Assembly: GCA_934617065.1 (NCBI GenBank)
Contig: CAKTTY010000004.1
Location: 62,001-126,000, forward strand
DNA length: 64,000 bases
DNA from: an uncultured Eggerthellaceae bacterium
GTDB lineage: Bacteria > Actinomycetota > Coriobacteriia > Coriobacteriales > Eggerthellaceae
Reading direction: 5' to 3'
Part shown: positions 32,743 through 41,624 of the stretch, in pieces
Numbering within the stretch: position 1 is the stretch's first letter
Layout: each line of letters starts with the position of its first letter
The notes under the pieces: generated by a model
Databases searched by the model: none
Seen by the model: the letters and a program-made list of their open reading frames with translations, nothing else
Told to the model about the DNA's origin: nothing
Translations under genes and position numbers: made by a program

Positions 32743-33495
32743 ATGAAAATTGTTGTCGCAGTTAAAGTAGTAGCTGACGACCAGGACATCTTCGTCGCTG
32801 GCGATCGTACGCTTGACTACTCTAAGGCTCATCAGGTCATCAGCTCTTACGACAAGAACGCTATCGAAGCTGCAGCTCAGCTCGCTGCTGCTAACGACGG
32901 TACCGTTACTGTTATCAGCGCTGCAACCTCCAAGGCTACCGACGCTAAGCTGAAGAAGGATATCCTTTCTCGCGGCGTTGATGAGCTCATCATGGTTACC
33001 GATGATGCTTTGGCAACCGCTGACTCCTTCGCAACCGCTCAGGTTCTGAAGGGCATCGTTGAGGACAAGGTTTCCGATTACGACCTGATCCTCACTGGCG
33101 ACGGTTCCGCTGACTTCTATGCTGGTCAGGTAAACGTTCAGCTCGCAGCTGCTCTTGGTGTACCCACCATCAACGAAGTTACCTCTATCGCTGCTGAAGG
33201 CGACAAGGTTGTTGTTGAGCGCACGCTCGAAGATGAAGTTGAGGAGATCGAGGTTCCCCTCCCCGCAGTTATCGCTGTATCTCCTTCCATCGGTGAGCCT
33301 CGCATCCCTGGCATGCGTGAGATCCTCGCAGCTGGCAAGAAGCCTTCCACCGTTGACGAGCTTGCTGGTGGCGTAGACGCTAAGATCGAGATCGAGGAGA
33401 CCAAGGCTCCCGAGCTCGCTCCCCGTAAGCAGCAGATCTTCGAAGAAGGCGACATCGACGCATTTGCGGCGGCTGTTGCTGAGGCACTCAAGTAG
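32743..33495 (+). CDS. fixA: Electron-transfer flavoprotein beta subunit (FixA type)
   Basis: A 250-residue ETF beta subunit that, with the next gene, carries electrons from acyl-CoA dehydrogenase or NADH. MKIVVAVKVVADDQDI starts the AMP/FAD-binding fold and DLILTGDGSADFYAGQV is the conserved nucleotide loop. SIGEPRIPGMREILAAGKKP is close to the ETF-beta signature. Together with fixB, fixC and fixX it makes a FixABCX set, known elsewhere to couple NADH oxidation to ferredoxin and quinone reduction. The ATG follows AGGAGCAAGAAAGTT. Codons are strongly biased to GCT, GTT and CTC, suggesting high expression. Confidence 0.93.
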   Translation: MKIVVAVKVVADDQDIFVAGDRTLDYSKAHQVISSYDKNAIEAAAQLAAANDGTVTVISAATSKATDAKLKKDILSRGVDELIMVTDDALATADSFATAQVLKGIVEDKVSDYDLILTGDGSADFYAGQVNVQLAAALGVPTINEVTSIAAEGDKVVVERTLEDEVEEIEVPLPAVIAVSPSIGEPRIPGMREILAAGKKPSTVDELAGGVDAKIEIEETKAPELAPRKQQIFEEGDIDAFAAAVAEALK

Positions 33496-33515
33496 AGATA
33501 AGGCGGTTCTAAAAC

Positions 33516-34400
33516 ATGAAAGCATTTGTTCTTGCAGAATCTACCGATGCTCAGCGCGCTCTCTGCGCTGGTGCTCGTACCATCGCTGACGAAGTAGTAC
33601 TCGCAGTTGTTAAGGGTGCTCCTCTCACGGGCGTTGCCGACAAGGCATACGACGTAGAGCTTCCCGAAGGCCAGCCCGTTGAGAACGCTGCTGCTGGCGT
33701 TCAGGCTGCCTATGAAGCCGCTCAGCCCGACGTAGTGCTCGTTGAGCCTACTCCCCGCAACAAGATCCTCGCTGGTCTTCTTGCTGCTAAGCTCGGCACC
33801 GCTGTTGTTTCCGACGTTACCGCATTCGACGGCGACGTTGTAACCAACATGTACTTCGGTGGCCTCGCTGCAAACAAGCAGAAGGCAACTGGCGCTAAGG
33901 TTTACACCGTAGCTGGTACCGCTTTCGCAGACGCAGAAGCAACTGGTTCCGACGATGTTGAGACCATCGCTTATGCTGCTCCCGAGAAGGCTCTCGTTCT
34001 TCGTGGCACCAAGGCTGTTCCCCGTGAGGGCGCAGACCTCACCAAGTGCGACGTTGTTGTTGGTGCTGGTCGTGGCTTCGCTGAGGAAGCTGACCTCCAG
34101 ATGGCTCGCGATCTCTGCGCTAAGGTTGGCGCTGAGCTCGGTTGCTCTCGTCCTCTGGCTGAGAACGTTGATTGGCTGCCCCGCAACCTCTACATCGGCG
34201 TTTCCGGTCTGCAGCTTGCTCCCAAGGCTTACATTGCTCTCGGCATTTCCGGCCAGATGCAGCACATGGTAGGCGTTCAGGGTGCTGACACCATCATCGC
34301 AGTTAACAAGGATCAGAACGCACCTATCTTCAAGCAGTGCGACTACGGTATCGTTGGCGATATCTACAAGGTTCTTCCTGCCTTGATCGAAGCGCTGTAA
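33516..34400 (+). CDS. fixB: Electron-transfer flavoprotein alpha subunit (FixB type)
   Basis: A 294-residue ETF alpha subunit. The N-terminal domain begins MKAFVLAESTDAQRALCAGA. The C-terminal FAD domain has VVVGAGRGFAEEADLQMARDL, CSRPLAENVDWLPRNLYIGVSG, YIALGISGQMQHMVGVQGAD and IIAVNKDQNAPIF, the usual FAD-contact series. It pairs with FixA 20 bases upstream. A strong rho-independent terminator lies in the 67-base gap before fixC, so FixAB may be made in excess over FixCX. Codon bias matches the upstream gene. Confidence 0.94.
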   Translation: MKAFVLAESTDAQRALCAGARTIADEVVLAVVKGAPLTGVADKAYDVELPEGQPVENAAAGVQAAYEAAQPDVVLVEPTPRNKILAGLLAAKLGTAVVSDVTAFDGDVVTNMYFGGLAANKQKATGAKVYTVAGTAFADAEATGSDDVETIAYAAPEKALVLRGTKAVPREGADLTKCDVVVGAGRGFAEEADLQMARDLCAKVGAELGCSRPLAENVDWLPRNLYIGVSGLQLAPKAYIALGISGQMQHMVGVQGADTIIAVNKDQNAPIFKQCDYGIVGDIYKVLPALIEAL

Positions 34401-34413
34401 AAGCGTATTATTG

Positions 34414-34444
34414 CAGGGCGCAGTTTTCTGCGCCCTGTTTTTTT
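34414..34444 (+). terminator. Terminator between fixB and fixC
   Basis: CAGGGCGCAG, loop TTTT, CTGCGCCCTG, then seven T. It lies inside an otherwise continuous electron-transfer gene set. Confidence 0.9.
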
Positions 34445-34467
34445 GTTCACACTCTGAAAGGAACAGC

Positions 34468-35754
34468 ATGTCCGATTTTGACGCGATTGTCGTCGGTGCT
34501 GGCTGCGCAGGTTCTGTTGCTGCCTACACCCTCGCATCCGCAGGCAAGTCGGTTCTTGTCGTTGAGCGTGGTCAGTACGCTGGCGCCAAGAACATGACCG
34601 GTGGCCGTATCTATACGCATTCGCTGGCCAAGGTATTCCCGAACTACCAGGAAGCTCCTTTGCAGCGCAAGGTTACTCATGAGCGCATTTCGCTTATGTC
34701 GCCTGACTCCAATTTCACTATTGACTATGCAGCCCGTGAGCTCGAAGAGGCTGGTAAAGAGTCCTATACTGTACTGCGTGGCCCCTTTGATCAGTGGCTG
34801 GCAGAGCAGGCTGAAAATGCTGGTGCTGAATTTATTTACGGTATTGCAGTTGAAGACCTCATTATTGAAGATGGCAAGGTAAAGGGCATTCTCGCATTTG
34901 GTGACGAGATTACTTCCGATGTTGTAATCCTCGCTGACGGCGTCAACTCCCTCCTCACTTCCAAGGCTGGTCTTTCCAAGAAGGCTCCTGCTATTCATCA
35001 GGTTGCTGTTGGCGCTAAGGAAACCATCGAGCTTCCTGCCGATGTTGTTGAAAGCCGCTTCCTTTGCAATCCTGGCGAGGGCGCTTCCTGGCTCTTCGCT
35101 GGTGACTGCTCCAACGGCATCATCGGTGGCGCATTTGTTTATGCTAACCAGGAATCTGTTTCTGTTGGCATTGTAGCCACCATGAGCGAAGTTCTTAAGC
35201 AGGACATCCCTGTTTATCAGATGCTTGAGAACTTCAAGAACCGTCCGGAGATCAAGCCTCTTATCGCTGGCGGCAAGACCGTAGAATACTCTGGCCACGT
35301 TGTTCCCGAAGGCGGCATCAAGATGATGCCTGAGATCATTGGTGACGGCGTTGTTGTTGCTGGTGATGCAGCTATGCTGTGCATGAACCTCGGCTACACC
35401 GTTCGCGGCATGGACCTTGCTGTTGAGTCTGGCGCTATTGCTGCTAAGGCTGTTATCAAGGCTCTCGATGCTGGTGATACCTCCAAGGCTGGTCTTGCTG
35501 AGTACAAGACTATGCTCGACAATTCCTTCATCATGCGTGATATGAAGATGTACGAGGATGCTCCTGAATTCCTCGAGAACTGCCCTGGCATGTTCCGTGG
35601 TTATCCTGAGATGATCCGCGACATCATGACCCCGCTCTTCAAGGTTGACGGCGAACCTCGCCAGCACGTTATGAAGCTTGCGCTTCCTCCGGTTAAGCGC
35701 CAGGGTCTGTTCAAGCTCGCTAAGGTTGCTATGAAGGGAGTGAAGGCACTGTGA
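34468..35754 (+). CDS. fixC: FixC-type flavoprotein (ETF-quinone oxidoreductase-like)
   Basis: A 428-residue FAD-dependent oxidoreductase. AIVVGAGCAGSVAAYTLA (residues about 5-22) is the dinucleotide-binding GxGxxG motif, with the acidic VVERGQYAG after it. The C-terminal GVVVAGDAAMLCMNLGYTVRG is the second FAD motif. The family is the quinone-side subunit of FixABCX. Start ATG 34468 follows GAAAGGAACAGC; an in-frame ATG at 34411 would begin inside the terminator hairpin. Its stop overlaps the GTG of fixX, so the two are translationally coupled. Confidence 0.94.
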   Translation: MSDFDAIVVGAGCAGSVAAYTLASAGKSVLVVERGQYAGAKNMTGGRIYTHSLAKVFPNYQEAPLQRKVTHERISLMSPDSNFTIDYAARELEEAGKESYTVLRGPFDQWLAEQAENAGAEFIYGIAVEDLIIEDGKVKGILAFGDEITSDVVILADGVNSLLTSKAGLSKKAPAIHQVAVGAKETIELPADVVESRFLCNPGEGASWLFAGDCSNGIIGGAFVYANQESVSVGIVATMSEVLKQDIPVYQMLENFKNRPEIKPLIAGGKTVEYSGHVVPEGGIKMMPEIIGDGVVVAGDAAMLCMNLGYTVRGMDLAVESGAIAAKAVIKALDAGDTSKAGLAEYKTMLDNSFIMRDMKMYEDAPEFLENCPGMFRGYPEMIRDIMTPLFKVDGEPRQHVMKLALPPVKRQGLFKLAKVAMKGVKAL

Positions 35755-36050
35755 TCGACATCACTGTTAACGTCGACGAGAAGCTTTCCCTCAACAAGTT
35801 TGAGGTCGACGAAGAAAACGCTCATATCAAGATCAAGGAAGGCGTTAAGGCTTCCGATCCTGAGTTCCAGAAGCTCGTTATGTGCTGCCCTGCAGCGCTC
35901 TACAAGATGCCCGCTGAGGGCGACGAGCCCATTTTCGACTATGCTGGTTGCCTCGAGTGCGGTACGTGCCGCATGATTTGTGGTGAAACCATTCTCGAAA
36001 AATGGGAGTATCCTCAGCCTACCATGGGCGTTCAGTATCGCTTCGGCTAG
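35751..36050 (+). CDS. fixX: FixX ferredoxin-like protein
   Basis: A 99-residue iron-sulfur partner of FixC. VMCCPAALYKMP and CLECGTCRMICGE provide the cysteines for a 4Fe-4S cluster, and the terminal YRFG is typical of FixX. The GTG start overlaps the fixC stop (GTGA). In the FixABCX complex this subunit passes electrons between the FixC flavin and quinone. A terminator lies 43 bases downstream. Confidence 0.94.
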   Translation: MIDITVNVDEKLSLNKFEVDEENAHIKIKEGVKASDPEFQKLVMCCPAALYKMPAEGDEPIFDYAGCLECGTCRMICGETILEKWEYPQPTMGVQYRFG

Positions 36051-36092
36051 GAATTTTTCGCATAAGCGTACAATCGTTTCTTGATTGCATTA

Positions 36093-36121
36093 GCGACCTA
36101 CCAACGGTAGGTCGCTTTTTT
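36093..36121 (+). terminator. Terminator after fixX
   Basis: GCGACCTACC, loop AAC, GGTAGGTCGC, then TTTTTT. Confidence 0.92.
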
Positions 36122-36244
36122 ATGTCTTAGCAAGCAGCTATTCTTCTCTAGGTAATTTTCAATGAGGTCAGATCGGGCTCCATGACATGAGTGCTTTCTT
36201 GATGTTTCCAATAAATGGCACGCATTATTAAATATTGCATCAAA

Positions 36245-36273
36245 TTATTAAACCTATAAGCATCAGTTATAAT
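36245..36273 (+). promoter_or_regulatory. MFS-gene promoter with shared 11-bp element
   Basis: TTATTA (36245-36250), 17-base spacer, TATAAT (36268-36273). The spacer contains AACCTATAAGC (36251-36261), the exact reverse complement of GCTTATAGGTT at the lysR promoter. Confidence 0.6.
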
Positions 36274-36418
36274 AGGGTTGTATTCGCATTATTCGAATGA
36301 ATTAGAAGTCTTTAAACGGCAGGTCTAACATAAATACGTCTTGATCCGTCGTTTTCATCAGGGGATCTCGCATGGTTCAAGCATTCCATTGAGGGAAAAG
36401 AGAGAGGAAGGGGAAGTT

Positions 36419-37726
36419 ATGAGCGCAGCAAAGCAAGCAACTAAGTACTTGTTCGCAATTGCGACAGTGTACATGTGTTATTTAACACACGGCGTTCAGG
36501 CGATTATCTTCAGTCAAAACCAGGTGAACTTCTACACGCAATGGGGTTTCACCGACGCAACGGCAGGTGCCGCTGCGGTATCAACAGCAATCATGTGGGT
36601 TGGAATTGGTAAGTTCATTAGTGTTTGGATCGGAGGCGAAATCTCTGACCGCATTGGCCGTAAGATCATGGCAGTTGGCGGTGGTGTTCTTTACATCATT
36701 TCGTTCGTGATCATGCTCGTTACCGACAACGCTACGGTCGCATGTGTGGCAGGTTTCCTTTCCGGTGTTGCCACTTCTGGTTTCTGGGATGGTTCGCTTT
36801 ACCCTGCAATTGCTGAAGCAAATCCCAAGTATTCTGCATCTACCACGATCGGCATTAAGCTGGTTATCTCCATTTCCGGTATCGTTTATCCTCTGTTCGT
36901 AGCTATGAACAGTGGTGCTAACTGGCACATCAACGTTATGATTCCTATCGTGATGTCCGTTATCGCTACCATCATGGCAATCTGCACTCCGTTTATTTAT
37001 GACGACGAGCGCAAGATCGCAGCCTCCGACGGCGATGAAGAGGGCGCAAAGAACAAGGCTCAGGAAGAAATCCAGGCAGCCAAGGACGCTATGCTCGAGC
37101 AGCCCAATGCTATGGTTAACGCTTGCACGCTGTTCTTCGGCTTCTTGATTATGTTCATCATGTACGGCGCTCAGCAGTACACCAAGCAGTTCGGTATCAC
37201 CAACCTTGGTCTTGATGCAACCACCGCAGCAGGCTTGACTTCGATCTATACTACTGGTTCGGTAATCGCTGTTTTGTTCTGGGCTTGGATGATGGGTAAG
37301 CTTCGTTGGACCCCGATCAAGGTTATCCTGATCGACTCCATCCTGGCTGCTTGCGCATTGGCTTTGGTTATCATCGCTCTGCCTCTCAACCTTGGTGCAG
37401 GCGTTGTGTACGTGGCAATCGCCGTTCTCGGTTTCTCCGCTGCTGGCGGTATGCTTCAGACGGGCGTTACACTTCGTCAGATGATGTGCCCCGGTCCTCG
37501 TGGTCGTAACGTAGGTATGTACTACACCTTCATGGGCTTCGCATCGGTATTCCTGCCCTTCATCGTTGGCAGCATGACCAAGTCCGTTGGCGAGGGTAGT
37601 GCAGTTTGGATCATGATGGTTCTGCTCCTCGTTGCAGCAATCGTAAGCATCTGCATGTCCCTGTATGTAATCTCTCGCTTCAAGAAGCAGTTTGGTTACA
37701 GTGCTATGGAAAAGATGCACGACTAA
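36419..37726 (+). CDS. Major facilitator superfamily transporter
   Basis: A 435-residue transporter with 12 predicted membrane helices. The loop between helices 2 and 3 has GGEISDRIGRKIMAVGGG, the MFS signature. A long charged cytoplasmic loop (about 205-245, EEGAKNKAQEEIQAAKDAM) separates the halves, and MCPGPRGRNVGMYYTF follows helix 10. The ATG at 36419 follows GAGAGGAAGGGGAAG; the upstream in-frame ATG at 36341 lacks a ribosome site. The position after acyl-CoA dehydrogenases and fixABCX, before a LysR regulator, suggests it imports the carboxylic acid whose CoA ester they act on, or exports its product. Substrate not deducible. Confidence 0.88.
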   Translation: MSAAKQATKYLFAIATVYMCYLTHGVQAIIFSQNQVNFYTQWGFTDATAGAAAVSTAIMWVGIGKFISVWIGGEISDRIGRKIMAVGGGVLYIISFVIMLVTDNATVACVAGFLSGVATSGFWDGSLYPAIAEANPKYSASTTIGIKLVISISGIVYPLFVAMNSGANWHINVMIPIVMSVIATIMAICTPFIYDDERKIAASDGDEEGAKNKAQEEIQAAKDAMLEQPNAMVNACTLFFGFLIMFIMYGAQQYTKQFGITNLGLDATTAAGLTSIYTTGSVIAVLFWAWMMGKLRWTPIKVILIDSILAACALALVIIALPLNLGAGVVYVAIAVLGFSAAGGMLQTGVTLRQMMCPGPRGRNVGMYYTFMGFASVFLPFIVGSMTKSVGEGSAVWIMMVLLLVAAIVSICMSLYVISRFKKQFGYSAMEKMHD

Positions 37727-37763
37727 ACACATAGCGTTCATGAGAATATTCATGTGCTGTTGG

Positions 37764-37791
37764 AAGGGCTCCAGGAAACTGGAGCCCTTTT
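37764..37791 (+). terminator. Terminator after the MFS gene
   Basis: AAGGGCTCCAG, loop GAAA, CTGGAGCCCTT, then TT. Confidence 0.9.
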
Positions 37792-37926
37792 CGTTTTGAG
37801 TCGCAATGACTGCCGCGATAAACGCAGTAAGCGAAATGATGCATGATGGTGCAGCGATATGATGATGCACCAATAAGTGGTATGCCGATCAAAGAATTGA
37901 ACTTGTTAGCATAAAGCAAAAGAATG

Positions 37927-37967
37927 GCTTATAGGTTAAGCTTGATTTATCGGATTTACGCTATAAT
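37927..37967 (+). promoter_or_regulatory. lysR promoter and probable LysR-binding dyad
   Basis: GCTTA-TAGGT-TAAGC (37927-37941) is a dyad just upstream of the -35 region; TATAAT follows at 37962-37967. The first 11 bases recur in inverted orientation in the MFS promoter. Confidence 0.6.
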
Positions 37968-38004
37968 TAACATCGTTTTGTCTTAGGTGGAGGCGCGTAG
38001 AAGC

Positions 38005-38937
38005 ATGAATCTGTCCCAGCTTTATTATTTTCGTAAACTGGCCGAATTGCAGCACTATACAAAAGCTGCCAAAGAGCTTTTCATTACGCAACCCACCCTT
38101 TCTGGCTCCATTTCCTCTCTTGAGCAAGAGCTGGGCGTTTCCTTATTCCAAAAAGCTGGGCGTAATGTGGAACTCACTAAGTACGGTGCGGAGTTTCTTA
38201 AGTACGTAAATGCTTCGCTGGAGCAACTGGATAAGGGCATTGCCATAATGAAGGGATATTCTGGTGAAGGTGATGGCGGCGTGATCGATCTTGGTTGCAT
38301 CATTACGCTTCAGACGGAGTATCTTCCTCGCCTGCTGAACGGCTATTCGACGGTTAACGAGCGAAAAACCGAATTCAACATCAACCAGAAGCCTTCTCAA
38401 GATTTGCTTTCCGGCATTGTTGAGGGGAAGCATGATGTTGCCTTCTGTGCTTTTGATGCCGGTTTCAGCGATAAGCTCCATCGGATTCCTGTTGTTGAGC
38501 AGCGCTTGGTCGTTGCCATGAGCCCGTCTTCTTCTTTGGCATCTAAGCCATACTTGACGCTTAGCGATCTGAAGGGCGAGTCCCTTATTACCTATCGGGG
38601 TGAAGTGCCTCTTGGAAAATCGGTGAAGAATTTGCTCGATGGGTTTGAAATCGACGATGTTCGCTATGTGTATGAGGATGAGTCTATACTTGCGGGTTTT
38701 GCTGCAAATGGCTCTGATCTGGCATTGATGCTTGACACATTTTTCCCTCACACGATGGAAGACATTGTCGTAAAGCCCTTGTACAACAACGAGCTGGAAA
38801 AACGTCAATACTGCCACACGATCTATCTCGTTTATTGCGATAAGAATTATCGTCCGTACTGCGTGGAACACTTTATTGAGTACGTACGTGGGCATCAGCT
38901 CGATCGATCTGCCTCACCGAGCATTTACATCGATTAG
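38005..38937 (+). CDS. LysR-family transcriptional regulator
   Basis: A 310-residue regulator. The N-terminal winged helix-turn-helix (MNLSQLYYFRKLAELQHYTK, then ITQPTLSGSISSLEQELG, SLFQKAGRNVELT) is classic LysR. Residues about 90-300 form the periplasmic-binding-protein-like effector domain. The ATG at 38005 follows GGTGGAGGCG. It is transcribed in the same direction as the MFS gene but from its own promoter. A dyad at that promoter is partly repeated in the MFS promoter, so it probably controls itself and the transporter. The effector is probably an acid or CoA-ester-related metabolite (inference). Confidence 0.93.
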   Translation: MNLSQLYYFRKLAELQHYTKAAKELFITQPTLSGSISSLEQELGVSLFQKAGRNVELTKYGAEFLKYVNASLEQLDKGIAIMKGYSGEGDGGVIDLGCIITLQTEYLPRLLNGYSTVNERKTEFNINQKPSQDLLSGIVEGKHDVAFCAFDAGFSDKLHRIPVVEQRLVVAMSPSSSLASKPYLTLSDLKGESLITYRGEVPLGKSVKNLLDGFEIDDVRYVYEDESILAGFAANGSDLALMLDTFFPHTMEDIVVKPLYNNELEKRQYCHTIYLVYCDKNYRPYCVEHFIEYVRGHQLDRSASPSIYID

Positions 38938-39112
38938 GGCTGCACCGGTCTTGTTTTCGCGTGAAGCATGCAGTCGAGCTAGATTGGAGTTTGCTTGCGA
39001 AGCAGAATCTTGTGAGCATGAGTTGCGCCGTTGTTTGTGTTTTCATGCGCGGTTTGTAAGTATGCCCCGGCACGTTCGGTTGCATTGCTCGCATACGGTA
39101 CAATGAATCGTT

Positions 39113-41146
39113 ATGATTTTACAGCTTGAACACATCACCAAATCCTTTGGTTCCCGCGTCTTGTTTTCGGACGTCACTTTTCGTTTGGAAGAGTACGATC
39201 GACTTGCCCTTGTTGGCCCGAATGGCGCTGGTAAAACCACTATGCTCAATATCATTACCGGCAAAGAGGATGCCGATGATGGTCGCATTATCTTGGCGAA
39301 GGGCGCAAAACTCGGATACCTAGAGCAGGAAGCCATCGAAATGGGGGAGCGCTCTATTTTCGAAGAGGTGCTCTCTGCTCAGCACGAAATCTTGAATCAA
39401 GAATGCCACATGCGCGAACTGGAAACTTCGTTGGGTGAAAACCCCACCGAGCAACAGCTTGCCTCATACGGGCGCGCCCGTGACCAGTATGAGGCCATGG
39501 GCGGTTACCAACTTGAATCGCGCGTGCGTTCGGTCCTCTTCGGCTTGGGCTTTGGCGAAGACGATATGGATCGCATGACTTCCGATTTTTCCGGTGGTTG
39601 GCAGATGCGCATCGCATTGGCAAAACTCCTTACGCGCAATCCCGAAGTGCTCCTTCTTGACGAGCCTACCAATCACCTTGACCTTGAAAGCGTGAAGTGG
39701 CTGGAAGGCTTCTTGCGCAGTTATTCGGGAAGCGTGATTGTGGTAAGTCACGACCGCGAATTTCTGGACAACATGGTTGATCGCGTTGCCGAGATCGATT
39801 TGGGTCATGTCCAGCTCTATAAAGGCAATTACTCTGCTTATTTGACGCAACGTGAAGAGCGTCTTGAATTGCTGCGCGAACAAGCGCAGAAGCAGCAAGA
39901 GGAAATTGCTCACATGGAGGCCTTCATTGAGCGTTTTCGCTATAAGGCAACGAAAGCCAAACAGGTACAGGATCGTGTGCGCAAGCTTGAGAAAATGGAG
40001 ATCATCCAGGTACCCCCTGAGCGCAAGAGCGTACACTTCAATTTCCAACAACCACCACGTACGGGCGATCTGGTGGTGGAAACCACGAGCTTGTGCAAGT
40101 CGTTTGGATCAAAGACGGTCTACGATGGTTTGGATCTGTCTTTGTACCGCGGGGAAAAGGTCGCTTTGGTTGGTCCGAACGGTGCGGGAAAGTCTACCCT
40201 GCTGAAGATGATCGCTGGCGCTCTAGAACCTGATGCGGGAACAATAAAATACGGTGCCCATGTGAGCAAAACATACTTTGCTCAGCACCAGCTCGAGGAG
40301 CTGCATCCTGGCAATACGGTTTTTGAGGAGCTGGATGGCGCGGCGCCTGGTTGGAGCATTTCTCAGGTTCGAACACTGCTGGGTGCTTTTCTGTTCCAGG
40401 CAGATGCGGTAGACAAGAAGGTTTCTGTCCTTTCTGGTGGCGAAAAGTGCCGCTTGGCTTTGGCCAAGATGCTTGTTGCTCCACGTCCCTTGCTTTGCCT
40501 TGACGAGCCTACGAACCATCTCGATATCGCGAGTGCGGATATCTTGGAGCAAGCTTTGAAGCAGTTCGAGGGAACCATTCTCCTTATTACGCATGACAGG
40601 CACCTGATTCGATCCGTAGCCAATCGCATCATTGAGGTAAAGCCTGGTCAGGTAACTTCATTTGCTGGCGACTATGATTACTACCTGTATAAAACCGGAC
40701 AGGAAGATACTCGTAGCGCGGTTGATGGCATGCAGGAGCGTCCCTCTAAGGCGGCTCCCGCTGCTGCTTCCTCTGCGGCTTTTGCAAAGGCCTTTTCGAA
40801 AGAAGGATCATCTAAGAAGTCCATGACGGCGCCTCGCGGTTCTGCCCCTAAAACCAAGGAGCAAAAACGTGCTGAGGCGGAGGCTCGCAATCGCGCTTAT
40901 GCCGCACTGAAAAATCAACGTAAGCGTGTAAAGGAGCTCGACAAGATCATTGAGCGAGAAACCGCTCGCATGGAAGAGATCATGGCGCTGTTGGCCGATC
41001 CTGATTTCTATACGAACGAAGACTCTTCGAGCGATGTCATAGCTGAGCATGCGAAGCTGAAGCAATCGCTTTCCGCCCACGAGGAAGAGTGGATCATGCT
41101 CTCTGAAGAAATCGAGGAAGAGATGAACAAAGGACTCGATGCGTAA
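39113..41146 (+). CDS. ABC-F family ATPase
   Basis: A 677-residue soluble protein with two ABC domains and no membrane segments. Domain 1 has [12 protein letters not shown], the signature [14 protein letters not shown] and [15 protein letters not shown]. Domain 2 has [27 protein letters not shown] and [11 protein letters not shown]. The linker (about 240-300) is helical and charged ([18 protein letters not shown]). A C-terminal Ala/Ser-rich hinge and coiled coil (about 545-670) resemble the Uup-type extension. Family members act on ribosomes in translation control or antibiotic protection. It heads a run of tightly spaced genes; its TAA overlaps the ATG of trmL. Confidence 0.93.
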   Translation: MILQLEHITKSFGSRVLFSDVTFRLEEYDRLALVGPNGAGKTTMLNIITGKEDADDGRIILAKGAKLGYLEQEAIEMGERSIFEEVLSAQHEILNQECHMRELETSLGENPTEQQLASYGRARDQYEAMGGYQLESRVRSVLFGLGFGEDDMDRMTSDFSGGWQMRIALAKLLTRNPEVLLLDEPTNHLDLESVKWLEGFLRSYSGSVIVVSHDREFLDNMVDRVAEIDLGHVQLYKGNYSAYLTQREERLELLREQAQKQQEEIAHMEAFIERFRYKATKAKQVQDRVRKLEKMEIIQVPPERKSVHFNFQQPPRTGDLVVETTSLCKSFGSKTVYDGLDLSLYRGEKVALVGPNGAGKSTLLKMIAGALEPDAGTIKYGAHVSKTYFAQHQLEELHPGNTVFEELDGAAPGWSISQVRTLLGAFLFQADAVDKKVSVLSGGEKCRLALAKMLVAPRPLLCLDEPTNHLDIASADILEQALKQFEGTILLITHDRHLIRSVANRIIEVKPGQVTSFAGDYDYYLYKTGQEDTRSAVDGMQERPSKAAPAAASSAAFAKAFSKEGSSKKSMTAPRGSAPKTKEQKRAEAEARNRAYAALKNQRKRVKELDKIIERETARMEEIMALLADPDFYTNEDSSSDVIAEHAKLKQSLSAHEEEWIMLSEEIEEEMNKGLDA

Positions 41147-41622
41147 TGGCGCTCGATCTGCATGTGGTGCTATTCGAACCGGAAATTCCTCAGAACGCGG
41201 GCAACATCGCCCGTACCTGTGCGTGCACAGGTGCAACGCTGCATTTGGTAGAGCCGATGGGGTTTCGCTACACTCAGCGTAACCTTGCCCGTGCCGGCCT
41301 CGATTACTGGGATAAAGTGACTATCGTTCGTCATCCTTGCGTAAGCCAGTTCCTGAAGGAGCACAAAGGCAAGCGCATGCTGTTCTTTACGGGGAATACC
41401 AGCCGATCCTTCTATGACGAGGATTTGGCCGATGCCGGTGAACTCTATTTGGTGTTCGGCCGCGAGAGTCGAGGCATCGATCCCGAGGTGCTTGAAGCCC
41501 ATGCCGAAGAATGTGTGCGTCTTCCCATGCGTGAAAGCTTGCGTTCCCTGAATCTTTCCAATGCTGTTGCGATTGGCGTGTACGAAACGTTGCGCCAAAA
41601 TGCGTTCGAGGCGCTTTTGTAA
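41146..41622 (+). CDS. trmL: tRNA (cytidine/uridine-34-2'-O)-methyltransferase TrmL
   Basis: A 158-residue SPOUT-class enzyme that methylates the wobble ribose of tRNA-Leu. HVVLFEPEIPQNAGNIARTC at residues 5-24, LVFGRESRGI at about 102-111 and RSLNLSNAVAIGVYE at about 128-142 are the three trefoil-knot motifs. Length is standard. Its ATG overlaps the stop of the ABC-F gene (TAATG), and scpA begins 2 bases after its stop, indicating one transcript. Confidence 0.95.
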   Translation: MALDLHVVLFEPEIPQNAGNIARTCACTGATLHLVEPMGFRYTQRNLARAGLDYWDKVTIVRHPCVSQFLKEHKGKRMLFFTGNTSRSFYDEDLADAGELYLVFGRESRGIDPEVLEAHAEECVRLPMRESLRSLNLSNAVAIGVYETLRQNAFEALL

Positions 41623-41624
41623 AC

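Larger units (their letters stand above)
36051..36418. other. Interval between fixX and the MFS gene
   Basis: No gene seen in about 370 bases. It has the fixX terminator, an AT-rich stretch, the promoter of the MFS gene with an 11-bp shared element, and a long leader from about 36280 to 36418. Confidence 0.6.
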
